A DNA stretch of 64,000 nucleotides from Nitrospira defluvii (GCA_000196815.1 FP929003.1:992001-1056000), one strand, 5' to 3'. Shown: positions 34,426-42,591, counted from the first letter of the stretch. Numbers and translations: made by a program. The notes: a model not told the origin generated them from the sequence alone.

Positions 34426-35820
34426 ATGCGTGTCTTGCTGGTGGAAGACCACATCGATATCCGGCGCCTGTTCGAACAGGTCATTGAGGCGCGGGGACAT
34501 GACGTCACGGCCTGTGCGGATGGTGAGTCGGCCTGGGAGGCCTACAGTCGGCGGCCCTATGAACTCGTGCTGCTCGATTGGGAGTTGCGGGGGGACGGAA
34601 TGGACGGATTGCAGGTCTGTCGGACCATCCGATCGAGTCCCGGCGGCGATCGCTGCGTCATTGTCATGATCACCGGGCATGACTCTCCGGAATCCTTGCG
34701 TACGGCACTCCAGGCGGGAGTCAACGACTACCTGGTGAAGCCCGTCGGTGTCGAGTTCTTGAAGCTGCGGCTGACGATTGCGGAGCAGTGGGTGGAGAGC
34801 GTGCGACGGCGTTTCGCGGCGGAAGATCAAGCGCAGGCCTTGCAGTCGCAGTTGGCCGATCACGGCAAGTTCCATGACCTGATCGGCCGGAGTCCCGCGA
34901 TGGTGGTGCTCTACGAAGAGATCCAGAAGATCGCGGCCGTCGATGCGACGGTGTTGATCGAAGGCGAAACCGGCACGGGAAAAGAATTGGTGGCCCGCGC
35001 CATTCATCTCTCCAGCCGCCGCGCACCTCATACCTTTCTCGCCGTCAATTGCGCCGGGTTCACCGACTCCATTCTGGGCAGCCAGCTCTTCGGTCATAAG
35101 AAGGGGGCCTTCACCGGCGCGATCGATAATCAGGAGGGTGTGTTCGAGGCCGCGCAGGGGGGGACCATATTTCTGGATGAGATCGGCGATATTTCTCCCG
35201 CCGTGCAGACCAGCCTCCTGCGTGTGCTGCAAGAACGTGAAGTGACCCGGTTGGGAGAATCCAAGCCACGCAAGGTGGATGTGCGGGTGGTGGTGGCGAC
35301 ACACCACAACCTCGCAGAAGATGTGGAAAAAGGTACCTTCAGACGGGACCTGCTGTATCGTATCAAGGTGGCGCGAGTTCAGCTCGCCCCGCTTCGTGAA
35401 CGGCCGACCGATATCCCGCTGCTGGTCCATGCCTTCCTCGGACAGTTCCGATCCGTGATGGAAAAGCCTGTCCTGCAAGTGAGTCTGGAAGCACTGCAGG
35501 TCCTCACCAGGCATTCGTGGCCCGGCAATGTGCGAGAACTCAAGAGTGCGGTGGAGTCGGCCCTGATTCATTGCAAGGGGACTGTCGTACGGGTGGAGGA
35601 TCTTCCGCCGGAGGTCCGGAATCCGGAGCCAGCGGCGACGTATGTGCCGCTTCAGCGCCAGGACGAACGGACTCGCATGGTCGGAGCGCTGCAGCAAACG
35701 GGTGGTAACCGCTCGGAAGCCGCACGGTTGTTAGGGATGAGCCGGCGAACTTTCTACCGCCGCCTGGCTGAATACGATGTGTCCGCATTGGGTGATGGGG
35801 GGGATGCTCCCCTTCAGTAA
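34426..35820 (+). CDS. NtrC-family sigma-54-dependent response regulator
   Basis: 464 residues. Receiver domain with Asp51 (LVLLDWELRG) and Lys in DYLVKPVG; AAA+ domain with Walker A GETGTGK (180-186), the sigma-54 contact loop GAFTGA (227-232), Walker B GGTIFLDEIGD and the arginine-finger region FRRDLLYRI; C-terminal Fis-type helix-turn-helix (GGNRSEAARLLGMSRRTFYRRL). All elements needed to activate sigma-54 RNA polymerase are present. It starts at ATG 34426, ten bases after AAGGAG and 14 bp after the kinase. The TGGCAC-type promoters at 35992 and 38073, upstream of two paralogous cassettes, are obvious candidate targets. Confidence 0.95.
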   Translation: MRVLLVEDHIDIRRLFEQVIEARGHDVTACADGESAWEAYSRRPYELVLLDWELRGDGMDGLQVCRTIRSSPGGDRCVIVMITGHDSPESLRTALQAGVNDYLVKPVGVEFLKLRLTIAEQWVESVRRRFAAEDQAQALQSQLADHGKFHDLIGRSPAMVVLYEEIQKIAAVDATVLIEGETGTGKELVARAIHLSSRRAPHTFLAVNCAGFTDSILGSQLFGHKKGAFTGAIDNQEGVFEAAQGGTIFLDEIGDISPAVQTSLLRVLQEREVTRLGESKPRKVDVRVVVATHHNLAEDVEKGTFRRDLLYRIKVARVQLAPLRERPTDIPLLVHAFLGQFRSVMEKPVLQVSLEALQVLTRHSWPGNVRELKSAVESALIHCKGTVVRVEDLPPEVRNPEPAATYVPLQRQDERTRMVGALQQTGGNRSEAARLLGMSRRTFYRRLAEYDVSALGDGGDAPLQ

Positions 35821-35991
35821 ATTCGTCTCGATTGCCATCTAGAAGCGAGGTCCCGCACCTCCGTGTCAAATAAATCGTTTTTCCGATCTACCGTTCTTAC
35901 TTTTTTCGCCTGACGGGCCATTTCGCGCGCCTCAGATTCAGCTTGGGCACTCCCGCGTGCGCAGGTATTGAGACTGTGTGGCGAGGCAACA

Positions 35992-36007
35992 TGGCACAGG
36001 TCTGGCA
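35992..36007 (+). promoter_or_regulatory. Sigma-54-like promoter upstream of cassette 1
   Basis: TGGCACAGGTCTGGCA has the -24 element TGGCAC and a -12 GC placed ten bases after the GG, as sigma-54 promoters require; only one position of the -12 block departs from consensus. A second TGGCAC at 36003-36008 has wrong spacing. The remaining part of the 381-bp gap (35821-36201) shows no gene; the promoter would give a leader of roughly 180 bases. Confidence 0.5.
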
Positions 36008-36201
36008 CAACGCATTGCGCCATGTCCTTGACGCGCGAAATGGATGGATTGTCGATCGATCAGCGCAAGTGCCTAGTATTGCTTGATCCTTCACCCGCCA
36101 TCTCTGATGGCACGATCTTTGATATGAGAAGAGGCATGCGAACGAGTTGCTACCGGACCTAACGAGTCGAACGGCGGGGAGAGGCCAAAGAGGGGACCCC
36201 T

Positions 36202-36468
36202 ATGGATGTCGCAGGATTTTTACTCTCATACGATACGGATCAGGAAGTGTTGGTGACGATTCAGCCCTCGTCCCTCGGTCCCTTCGATCAGCCTGATGTG
36301 AAAGAACAGATTGACGGATATTGGATCGATATGTCGCGAGTGCCGCACCGAACCTGGACGGATCGAACACGGGCAGTCGGAGCGGTGCTGACCTATCTGC
36401 GAGGGTTGTCGCCGATCTCATCGGGGTTTCCGATCGCGACTCGTGAAGGAATGAAGGGCCTGAACTAG
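36202..36468 (+). CDS. Small conserved protein, cassette 1 (paralogue of 38187 product)
   Basis: 88-residue soluble protein of unknown function. It shares a clear pattern with the product at 38187: GFLL near the start, then an IQP motif, G.F, a Q..DG.W block and a W..RT.A..AVL.YL helix. Basic and acidic residues are mixed, with no signal peptide or cysteines. It is followed 16 bp later by a receiver-less LuxR-type regulator, and the same two-gene order recurs 2 kb downstream. GAGGGG precedes the ATG. A sensory or partner role for the regulator is inferred from the conserved pairing. Confidence 0.78.
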   Translation: MDVAGFLLSYDTDQEVLVTIQPSSLGPFDQPDVKEQIDGYWIDMSRVPHRTWTDRTRAVGAVLTYLRGLSPISSGFPIATREGMKGLN

Positions 36469-36484
36469 AACCAAGGAGCGCACC

Positions 36485-36805
36485 ATGTGGAGTGAACAGC
36501 AGAGTGTTGTGCAGGTTGAACGTGACGCGAACGCGCAGGGCTCAACACCGGGGATCCCGAAGGCGTTGGGCGGTGGCCTGCCGACCAAGCGGCGGCCTGA
36601 AGAGTTGACTCCTCGCGAACAGGAAATCTTGCAGTTGGTTTGGGCCGGCCTGACGAATCGCACGATTGCGGAACAGCTGCATATCAGCATCAAGACCGCG
36701 GAGGCTCACCGCGCCAATATGATGAAGAAATTGCGTGTCTCCAACATTGCGCAACTCTTGAAGACCGCGCTGGAAGAGGGGCTGCTCGCCACCCATGCGG
36801 GCTGA
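36485..36805 (+). CDS. LuxR-type HTH transcriptional regulator without receiver, cassette 1
   Basis: 106 residues. The last 65 form a LuxR/GerE helix-turn-helix: LTPREQEILQLVWAGLTNRTIAEQL with recognition helix ISIKTAEAHRANMMKKL. The first 40 residues are low-complexity and no receiver or ligand domain is present, so activity is probably set by level or by a partner. AAGGAG lies seven bases before the ATG. Strongly similar to the regulator at 38490, with the same KRRPE.LTPRE.EIL core. Confidence 0.9.
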   Translation: MWSEQQSVVQVERDANAQGSTPGIPKALGGGLPTKRRPEELTPREQEILQLVWAGLTNRTIAEQLHISIKTAEAHRANMMKKLRVSNIAQLLKTALEEGLLATHAG

Positions 36806-36806
36806 A

Positions 36807-36881
36807 GGGGTTCGCGGCGGCCTGCGTTCTCGGGGGAAGTCCCACTCCCGGCGACGCAGCAGCTCCCCGCGAATCCGCCCC
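36807..36881 (+). terminator. Long imperfect hairpin after the first LuxR gene
   Basis: GGTTCGCGG (36809-36817) pairs with CCGCGAATCC (36867-36876) with one bulge, and the inner CTGCGTT pairs with GACGCAG. No clear U tract follows, so it may be a weak terminator or an mRNA-stabilising structure. Confidence 0.35.
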
Positions 36882-36954
36882 CTCATAGTAGAAATGAGGC
36901 TCGCGCCGGCGAGGGTGTTTGCAGTAGAATGCCGCACCGTTGCAGGAGCGAGCC

Positions 36955-37347
36955 GTGGTCGAACAGCGTATCGAAGAAATCACCCGCGCCAATCTCGCCT
37001 TTTATGCCGCCTTTGAAAGTCTGGACATGCTCCAGATGGACAAAGTGTGGGCGCATCTCGAATACGTCACCTGCATTCATCCCGGGTGGAGCCTCCGCAG
37101 CGAATGGCCGGCGGTGCGCGATTCTTGGGTGCTCATCTTCAACAACACCTTCTCGATGAAATTCGAGCTGTCGGACGTGCAGGTTCAGGTCGCAGGGGAC
37201 CTGGGGTGGGTCATCTGCACCGAACATCTCACCAGCCGTCAAGACGACCAGCCGGTCGAAACGCGTGTCCTCGCGACCAATCTCTTTGAGCGTATCGGCG
37301 ACGAGTGGTTGATGATTCATCACCATGGCTCGCCGGTGATGGGCTAG
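36955..37347 (+). CDS. SnoaL/NTF2-like fold protein
   Basis: 130-residue soluble protein of the nuclear transport factor 2 / SnoaL-like group: N-terminal helices (TRANLAFYAAFESLDMLQMDKVWA), the block HPGWSLRSEWPAVRDSWVLIF, and the beta-sheet end ERIGDEWLMIHHHGSPV. This subfamily (often DUF4440 or SnoaL_3) usually acts as a small ligand-binding or protective protein; no catalytic role can be assigned. GTG 36955 has AGGAG six bases upstream. The HHHG at the end could bind a metal. Confidence 0.82.
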   Translation: MVEQRIEEITRANLAFYAAFESLDMLQMDKVWAHLEYVTCIHPGWSLRSEWPAVRDSWVLIFNNTFSMKFELSDVQVQVAGDLGWVICTEHLTSRQDDQPVETRVLATNLFERIGDEWLMIHHHGSPVMG

Positions 37348-37370
37348 CCCCATCGCTGCGGAGGCTCCGG

Positions 37371-37778
37371 ATGTCCGGCGAAGATCGAAGGACTGTCGGG
37401 GCCGGGCGGTTGGCGCTGGGCCTCCTCTTCCTCGCCGGCTGTACGAGCGTCGCTCAGGTCACGACGTGGTCGGATGAAGCCTGTCGGCAAAAGGTCAGAG
37501 ACCAGCTGCAATCGATCCTTACGGAGGAAGGTGAGCCAGGCGATGTCGCGAATCGCCTGGCCGTGAATACCACCGTGGTGTTGGCGACCGGTTCGTTGGG
37601 CCCCCGTCCTTTCGGTGTCTCGTCGCCATCCGGCGCCGACTATAGTTTCTTCGTGCAGCGTAAAGGCGAGGGTTGCCTCCTGCGATTATTCGGCCGTCAG
37701 AGGGGGTTTACCCGGTACAGCAATAACCTCACCTATATTTCCACTCGTTCCCTCGACGGTTGTGCTTGCGCTGAGTGA
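37371..37778 (+). CDS. Small lipoprotein, function unknown
   Basis: 135 residues from ATG 37371, directly after GGAGG. The signal peptide ends with lipobox LAGC. The mature part has several cysteines (including a terminal CAC) and a phrase SGADYSFFVQRKGEGC with mixed beta pattern. No family recognised. It begins 23 bp after the NTF2-like gene on the same strand. Confidence 0.75.
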   Translation: MSGEDRRTVGAGRLALGLLFLAGCTSVAQVTTWSDEACRQKVRDQLQSILTEEGEPGDVANRLAVNTTVVLATGSLGPRPFGVSSPSGADYSFFVQRKGEGCLLRLFGRQRGFTRYSNNLTYISTRSLDGCACAE

Positions 37779-37966
37779 CCCTCGCCTGACCGTTGCACTT
37801 CCCGCTTTCCTGCCGCTCTCGTTGGCTCTGTACACCGTCGTTCCGATCGCATTCCGCAAACTCCCTCCGCCTGCTCAGCATCACCGGAATCTGTTGCGCT
37901 ATTGCCGGCTCACTGGGCCAATCTGTCGCCAGAAGTGTCTCACGATACTGTCTCACGTTTAAATTC

Positions 37967-38088
37967 TGGCACACTCTTGTTTCTTGTGGCACACCCTGCG
38001 GCCTGCTGGGCAAATCAGGAATTATTGCACAACATATTGTTTTATATAGAACAATGTCCTTCTGGCGTCGCTTGGCACAGCCCTTGAT
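37967..38088 (+). promoter_or_regulatory. TGGCAC cluster and near sigma-54 promoter upstream of cassette 2
   Basis: Three TGGCAC copies occur at 37967, 37987 and 38073. The last, TGGCACAGCCCTTGAT (38073-38088), has correct -24/-12 spacing but GA instead of GC at -12. The rest of the gap 37779-38186 holds no visible gene. Confidence 0.35.
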
Positions 38089-38186
38089 CTAGTGGAGATA
38101 TGTCTCGTAGGGCAAAGACCTTGGGGACTTTGATGGAGTTGGGCAGTCGAGAGTCCTGAATGTGCAGAAGAAAGGGAGGAGTGATC

Positions 38187-38432
38187 ATGATGGTGAAGGG
38201 GTTCTTACTCAAAGACAGGGAAGAGCAGGAGTATCTGCTGGCCATTCAACCGGCCACCCACGGCATGTTCGAGCGGTTGATTGTTCGGCAAAAGGTCGAT
38301 GGGTGTTGGGTCGAGCTCAACGGGAATGCGCAAGGTTCCTGGCAGCCGCGGACCCAAGCCATTACTGCGGTGTTGGGGTACCTGCAACGGCTCTGGGACA
38401 CGTCCAAGCCTGCTTTGGCGCGGGGGAACTAA
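38187..38432 (+). CDS. Small conserved protein, cassette 2 (paralogue of 36202 product)
   Basis: 81 residues, unknown function, paralogous to the product at 36202 (shared GFLL, IQP, Q.VDG.W, W..RTQAI.AVLGYLQ pattern). ATG 38187 follows GGGAGGA by six bases; ATG 38190 is adjacent. It is followed 57 bp later by the second receiver-less LuxR regulator. The repeated pairing suggests the two proteins work together. Confidence 0.78.
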   Translation: MMVKGFLLKDREEQEYLLAIQPATHGMFERLIVRQKVDGCWVELNGNAQGSWQPRTQAITAVLGYLQRLWDTSKPALARGN

Positions 38433-38489
38433 AGAAGCGACATCCTCCGCGAAGTAAAGTCTGCGGAAAGGGTGCGAAGGAGGGACTTG

Positions 38490-38846
38490 ATGTTGGCTGA
38501 GAAAAAAGACAGCCGGGTAGGGAATCAAGAGGTGACGGAGGACGGGGTCTTTACGACACATCGTCCATCGTCCGACGCTCTTGCCGCGGCCGCCGTGAAG
38601 CGAAGGCCGGAGGATCTCACGCCGCGTGAGTTGGAAATTCTTCGCCTGATCTGGGATGGCCATACCAATCGAAGTATCGCAGAGCAGCTGAATATCAGCA
38701 TGAAGACGGCCGATACTCATCGCTCGAATATGATGAAGAAGTTGCGCGCCTGTAACACTGCCCAATTACTCAAAGCGGCGCTCGAGGGAAATCTGCTGGA
38801 GACCGACTCGGACCTGAGGCGTTCCGGTCGGGGAGGCCAACGCTGA
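38490..38846 (+). CDS. LuxR-type HTH transcriptional regulator without receiver, cassette 2
   Basis: 118 residues with a C-terminal LuxR helix-turn-helix (LTPRELEILRLIWDGHTNRSIAEQL and ISMKTADTHRSNMMKKL) and a variable 45-residue N-terminal tail. Compared with the cassette 1 regulator the DNA-binding part is highly similar, the flanks are not, and the C-terminus has a short basic extension. ATG 38490 follows AAGGAGGG closely. No receiver domain. Confidence 0.9.
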   Translation: MLAEKKDSRVGNQEVTEDGVFTTHRPSSDALAAAAVKRRPEDLTPRELEILRLIWDGHTNRSIAEQLNISMKTADTHRSNMMKKLRACNTAQLLKAALEGNLLETDSDLRRSGRGGQR

Positions 38847-38929
38847 GGACCGACAGCCGGGAAACCGGTTTGACTTGCCTGACCTTCCGTCCGGTGCAGG
38901 ACAGGAAGGCGCAGGTGAAGCAGGGAGAC

Positions 38930-39166
38930 TTACAAGCCGGGAATGGGGTGGGGCAGGTCTTTAGTGCCGAGGGTCTGGAGCCACTCACCCGCGATCGCAT
39001 CGCGTTCTTCCATGGTCATGCCGGCGTATTTACGAAACATCTGCGGGCCCCGTCGTCGTCTCCACGTGAGAAAACCGAGAAAGTGATCCTTGCAGATAGA
39101 ATGGGTGCCTGCCGGCGCATAGACTCTCGCCTGACATCCGTCGATTAAACAGCTCTGTCCGCTCAT
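38930..39166 (-). CDS. Small Cys/His protein, function unknown
   Basis: 78 residues with a possible metal-binding cluster: CLIDGC near residue 6 and CKDH near residue 25, followed by an aromatic/basic segment FLTWRRRRGPQMFRKYAG. GGGAGG lies seven bases before the ATG, supporting a real gene. No recognised family. It is convergent with the LuxR gene. Confidence 0.65.
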   Translation of the reverse strand: MSGQSCLIDGCQARVYAPAGTHSICKDHFLGFLTWRRRRGPQMFRKYAGMTMEERDAIAGEWLQTLGTKDLPHPIPGL

Positions 39167-39420
39167 CGAGATCCTCCCTTGATTGCGGCAAAGTATGCCG
39201 GAGATCGAACTGTAAATGCAATGCGGTGACTAGGCGGGCGCGCGCCGGTGGCCCGATCGGCGCAACGCCCTGCAGTGATGCGCGACCGCATCGGCACGAA
39301 CTCATCAGCGTCTTCTCGTCCCTTTCCCCGCGGGGAATTTCTGCTTGCAATCGTATCTAGCAGCCAGGTACCGTACCCCGTTCTCACGCGGCGTCTGGCA
39401 CGAAGTGCGCGAGCCATACC

Positions 39421-39675
39421 ATGGCGATGCAAATCATATCGGTGGTGGGAGCGTTGATGGTGCTCGTGGCCTATGGCCTCATTCAGGCCGGCACCTGGCG
39501 TGAATTGGACGCGGGGTATCTGGCGCTGAACATCCTCGGCTCGTTGCTCCTGGGAATTGTCGCCATTGAAGACCGACGGGTGGGTTTTGTTCTGCTGGAA
39601 TTCGCGTGGGCCGGCATTGCGCTGGTCGGGGTCGCCCGGGCGATTCGCGCCAGGCGGGCTGCGCGTAGCCTCTAA
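39421..39675 (+). CDS. Small membrane protein, CBU_0592-like
   Basis: 84 residues with three hydrophobic helices: IISVVGALMVLVAYGLIQAG, YLALNILGSLLLGIVAIE and VLLEFAWAGIALVGVARAI. The phrase LNILGSLLLGI and the E..W..IAL..V ending match the CBU_0592 family of small bacterial membrane proteins of unknown role. An ATG two codons later (39427) is an alternative start. Confidence 0.75.
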   Translation: MAMQIISVVGALMVLVAYGLIQAGTWRELDAGYLALNILGSLLLGIVAIEDRRVGFVLLEFAWAGIALVGVARAIRARRAARSL

Positions 39676-39729
39676 ATCGCCCATAAACAATAAACATCGG
39701 GCAGTCTTGTAACGAAGGAGTAGGGAACT

Positions 39730-40212
39730 ATGGCAGGGTTGTTGTCAGCAGATGAAATCTTTGAAAAGGCAAAGGATGCGGCGGTCGGGGCGACCACGGC
39801 CGATGAAAAGGCGCTTCAGATCGATTACGACGCTTTGCAGCTCAAGTTCCAGGCAGCCTTGGGCGATCGCAAAGTGGCACGGTGCCATATCAATAAGTTC
39901 CTGCCCGAAGGGTACGAAGATCAGGGACGGTTCAATCTGGTGCTGCTCACGGCGGGCAACGTGATTTTCGATATCGTCATCGGGGATTCCTATTTCCGCT
40001 ACGATGTCGTGTCCGTCGGTCAGCTGGATAAGGTGCAGGTCATCGATGCCATGTGGGATAACCGCGAAAAGCGCCGGGAAGAGCCCTTCTTGAGCCTGCG
40101 GCTGATGCATGCCGAAGAGACGCATCTCCTGTTGGCGTTGGATGATGAGGAGCGGAAGAGTCTGCTCGGATTCGCGTCAGCTGTGTCGGCCGTGCGCAAT
40201 CCTGAAAAGTAA
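39730..40212 (+). CDS. Conserved cytoplasmic protein, function unknown
   Basis: 160 residues, soluble, no signal peptide or membrane segment. The sequence shows an N-terminal helix followed by beta-rich parts (ARCHINKFLPEGYEDQ, NLVLLTAGNVIFDIVIGDSYFRYDVVSV) and a closing helix, a layout reminiscent of PH-like folds but without a family match I can name. GGAG lies ahead of the ATG with good spacing, and codon usage is like the neighbours, so the gene is convincing. Confidence 0.72.
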   Translation: MAGLLSADEIFEKAKDAAVGATTADEKALQIDYDALQLKFQAALGDRKVARCHINKFLPEGYEDQGRFNLVLLTAGNVIFDIVIGDSYFRYDVVSVGQLDKVQVIDAMWDNREKRREEPFLSLRLMHAEETHLLLALDDEERKSLLGFASAVSAVRNPEK

Positions 40213-40272
40213 CACACCTCTGCCGCTCGAAAACGTGTAGCTATTGGTTCGAGTGATCGACGCCCGAAGGGC

Positions 40273-40390
40273 GTTCAAAACGGCCGTCCGGCAAGGCGCG
40301 GAGGGTGAAGTGCTGACGCGTATCTTCAGAGTCGTGTTGAGGCGCTGAACGACGCAAGCACGACGCCGGCGAACGTGTTCAACCTCCTGC
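40273..40390 (+). repeat. Dispersed palindromic intergenic repeat, copy 1
   Basis: GGCCGTCCGGCAAGGC, a central GCGTA/GTCGTGTTGAG stretch and ACGCAAGCACGACGCCGG follow the same order as the copy at 56624 read on the minus strand. It fills the gap between the 39730 gene and ygfZ and ends at the ygfZ stop. Confidence 0.6.
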
Positions 40391-41481
40391 TACGAGTGCT
40401 TTTGAAAAGGTAGGGCATGGACGGCAGCCGAATGGCGCGTCCCTGCCACTTCGACCGTCAGTGTGGTGTCAGGGGAAGAAAAGTCTCGCAAGGGAAACCC
40501 GAAGGCCAGGACGGCATTGCGTTGCGGCGAGAAGACGGCGCTGCTGACCCATCCCACCTCCCGATCTCCGCTGAAGAGTTTCGATCCCGCAGGCGGGACC
40601 GCTTTGTCCTGGATGATCAATCCGACCAGATGCCGACGCACGTTCCCATAGGTATCCATTCTGGCCACGACTTCCTGCCCCGGGTAACAACCTTTTGAGA
40701 GGCTGAACGCCTTGCCTTCCAGGTTGGCTTCCGGCGGGACAATCTCCTCGTTGAGATCCGGACCCGCCTTGGGCAGACCGGCTTCGATGCGCAATAATTC
40801 GCGTGCCTGTGTGCCGACGGGCTTGATGCCGAATGGTGCGCCCGATGTCATAAGCTGGTTCCAGGCGGCGGGGACCGCATCGGCCGGCAGCAAGACTTCA
40901 AAATCCTGTTCGCCGGTTTCTTCGGTCCGCAGGATCAGCGCCTGCTGCCCGTCGATCGTGGCGGGGAGGGTGTGCAAGAGCTGAAGGGCGCGGACCTCGA
41001 TACCGAATGCCGCGGCGACGGCCTCTGCTGATTTCGGTCCGCTCACCAGTAACAAGCCCCAGCTTTCTCCGCAATTCTCCATCTTAGCCTTGGTGCCGTA
41101 GAGGAGAAACTTTCGCAACGCCTGAAATGTGGCATCACCCACCTCGCCCACATCTTCGACCCACACGGCATCGGCTGACACATACACCCGGAAGTAGCCG
41201 AGCATTTTCCCCTTGTGGGTCAGGAAGCTGGAGTAGCGCCCCTGGCCGGGTTGGAGTGGGAGGATGTCGTTGCTGATGATGCTCTGCAGCCACTTGATTC
41301 GATCGTCGCCGGTCACCCGGATTTTCCCGCGGTGCGACAGGTCGGACAGGCCGACGGCGCCGCGGACGGCGGCATATTCCGCTGCGGGATCGCCGTAGTG
41401 GGTCGGCATCGACCATCCTGCGGTGTCCTCGAAAATGGCGCCCAGTTGCTGGTGCTGATCGTCTAGTCGGGATTGTTTCAT
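40390..41481 (-). CDS. ygfZ: YgfZ/GcvT-like folate-binding protein (Fe-S cluster assembly factor)
   Basis: 363 residues of the GcvT/YgfZ fold. The diagnostic motif KGCYPGQEVVARMDTYG, with the conserved redox-sensitive Cys of YgfZ, is near residue 260, and the N-terminal part contains GLSDLSHRGKIRVTGDDRIKWLQ as in tetrahydrofolate-binding aminomethyltransferase relatives. YgfZ helps maintain Fe-S enzymes such as MiaB and uses folate, rather than cleaving glycine. It has no gcvH or gcvP neighbours, supporting YgfZ over GcvT. Two small signalling/TPR genes lie upstream on the same strand. Confidence 0.9.
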   Translation of the reverse strand: MKQSRLDDQHQQLGAIFEDTAGWSMPTHYGDPAAEYAAVRGAVGLSDLSHRGKIRVTGDDRIKWLQSIISNDILPLQPGQGRYSSFLTHKGKMLGYFRVYVSADAVWVEDVGEVGDATFQALRKFLLYGTKAKMENCGESWGLLLVSGPKSAEAVAAAFGIEVRALQLLHTLPATIDGQQALILRTEETGEQDFEVLLPADAVPAAWNQLMTSGAPFGIKPVGTQARELLRIEAGLPKAGPDLNEEIVPPEANLEGKAFSLSKGCYPGQEVVARMDTYGNVRRHLVGLIIQDKAVPPAGSKLFSGDREVGWVSSAVFSPQRNAVLAFGFPLRDFSSPDTTLTVEVAGTRHSAAVHALPFQKHS

Positions 41482-41501
41482 TGGATTCTTGCTCTCTGCT
41501 C

Positions 41502-41915
41502 TCAGCCTTCAGCATTTGGCGCTGAGCGGACCGGTGATTGCTGACCGCTGTTGGCTATGATGTCTTCAACCAGCTCTCTGGTTCGCGCGGAGAACTCATT
41601 CCTGGAGACAATCTTCGTCACGCCCAGTTCCTTGGCGCGGCGCCAGGTGTCCGTTTCTTCGTGATTGGCAAAGGCCAGGATGGGAAGCGAGCGCAACGCG
41701 GGGTCGGCCTGGAGGGTTTCGAGCGCTGTGAAGGCATCGATCGCCAGGTCGTTCATGTTGAGAATCAGAGCGGCAGGCGAAGCCGAGGCGGTTTTTCCCG
41801 CCACCTCGTCCTGGCTGCGGATCCGCTCCAGCGTGTAGCCCTGCGGCCGCAAGGCATCGCGTACCTTGGTGTAAAAGAAAATGTCGGTCACGGCCACTAA
41901 AATCGTAGTGCTCAT
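41502..41915 (-). CDS. Receiver-like protein lacking the phosphoacceptor Asp
   Basis: 137 residues with the receiver fold pattern TILVAVTDIFFYTKVRDALRPQG. At the phosphorylation site the strand reads ALILNMND, so the Asp is Asn, and the acidic pocket at the start is reduced to one Asp. The conserved Lys is also unclear. It is therefore probably a phosphorylation-independent interaction domain. It lies 20 bp upstream of ygfZ on the same strand and 21 bp after the TPR gene. Confidence 0.75.
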   Translation of the reverse strand: MSTTILVAVTDIFFYTKVRDALRPQGYTLERIRSQDEVAGKTASASPAALILNMNDLAIDAFTALETLQADPALRSLPILAFANHEETDTWRRAKELGVTKIVSRNEFSARTRELVEDIIANSGQQSPVRSAPNAEG

Positions 41916-41936
41916 CCGGTTCCTGTCCGATAGTTC

Positions 41937-42452
41937 CTAATTCAATGAGCTGATGAGCCGACCCAGAGCCTTCTTGGCTAAGGCGTAGTCCGGGTTCAGG
42001 GCGAGTGCCTGTTTGTAGCAGTCGATTGCCTCGCTCCACTTGCCCTGACGCTCGTAGACCCGGCCCAGATTCAGATGCGGGAACGCCGGGCTCTCATACC
42101 GTCTGGCCTGCATGGCTTTTTGAAACCAGGGAATCGCCTCATCCAGATCGCCCTTTTCGATCAAGTAGGCGCCGATGTCGTTATAGGGGTTGCCGAAGTG
42201 CGGATCGCAGGCGATGGCCTTGTGGCATTCGTCGATCGCCTCGTCCAGCTTACCCATGAAGCTATACGTCCACCCGAGAAACGTATAGGCCTCGGCGGTT
42301 TGATGCGTCGCGAGCGACAGTTTGTAGAGACTAACCGCTTCTTCCAGCTGCCCCTTCATCTGCTGCTCGTAGGCTTGCTGAAAGAGCTGCCAGGCTTCGC
42401 GCTTGTCTTCTTCGCTGCCGTCGCCTTGTATGAGAAAATCTTGTACATCCAT
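41937..42452 (-). CDS. Tetratricopeptide repeat protein
   Basis: 171 residues with about four TPR units: AVSLYKLSLATHQTAEAYTFLGWTYSFMG, DEAIDECHKAIACDPHFGNPYNDIGAYLIEKG, DEAIPWFQKAMQARRYESPAFPHLNLGRVYERQG and EAIDCYKQALALNPDYALAKKALG, each with the usual W/L/G/A/P positions. It has no signal peptide, so it is probably a cytoplasmic scaffold. It is upstream of the degenerate receiver and ygfZ, possibly co-transcribed. Confidence 0.9.
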   Translation of the reverse strand: MDVQDFLIQGDGSEEDKREAWQLFQQAYEQQMKGQLEEAVSLYKLSLATHQTAEAYTFLGWTYSFMGKLDEAIDECHKAIACDPHFGNPYNDIGAYLIEKGDLDEAIPWFQKAMQARRYESPAFPHLNLGRVYERQGKWSEAIDCYKQALALNPDYALAKKALGRLISSLN

Positions 42453-42460
42453 AAACGGCT

Positions 42461-42560
42461 TCTGAAAGAGGTTGCCGGCTGCGTTCTCGGGCGCTCAATC
42501 AATTCGACGTGCCAACACCGTACGCCTCATCGATTTCGCTTCCTGCGGCCTTGACGGTAA
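42461..42560 (-). repeat. Dispersed palindromic intergenic repeat, copy 2
   Basis: Contains GCCGGCTGCGTTCTCG, a central CGACGT...CCGTACGCCTCA and CCTGCGGCCTTGACGG in the order seen at 56624. It fills the gap between the TPR gene and thi4. Confidence 0.55.
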
Positions 42561-42591
42561 CCCGTTAGAGCAGCCGCAGGGTAGTTGTGGG

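Noticed and set aside
36003-36018. Second sigma-54 promoter TGGCACAACGCATTGC
   Set aside because: GG and GC are 11 bases apart, not 10, which normally abolishes sigma-54 activity; the overlapping site at 35992 has correct spacing.
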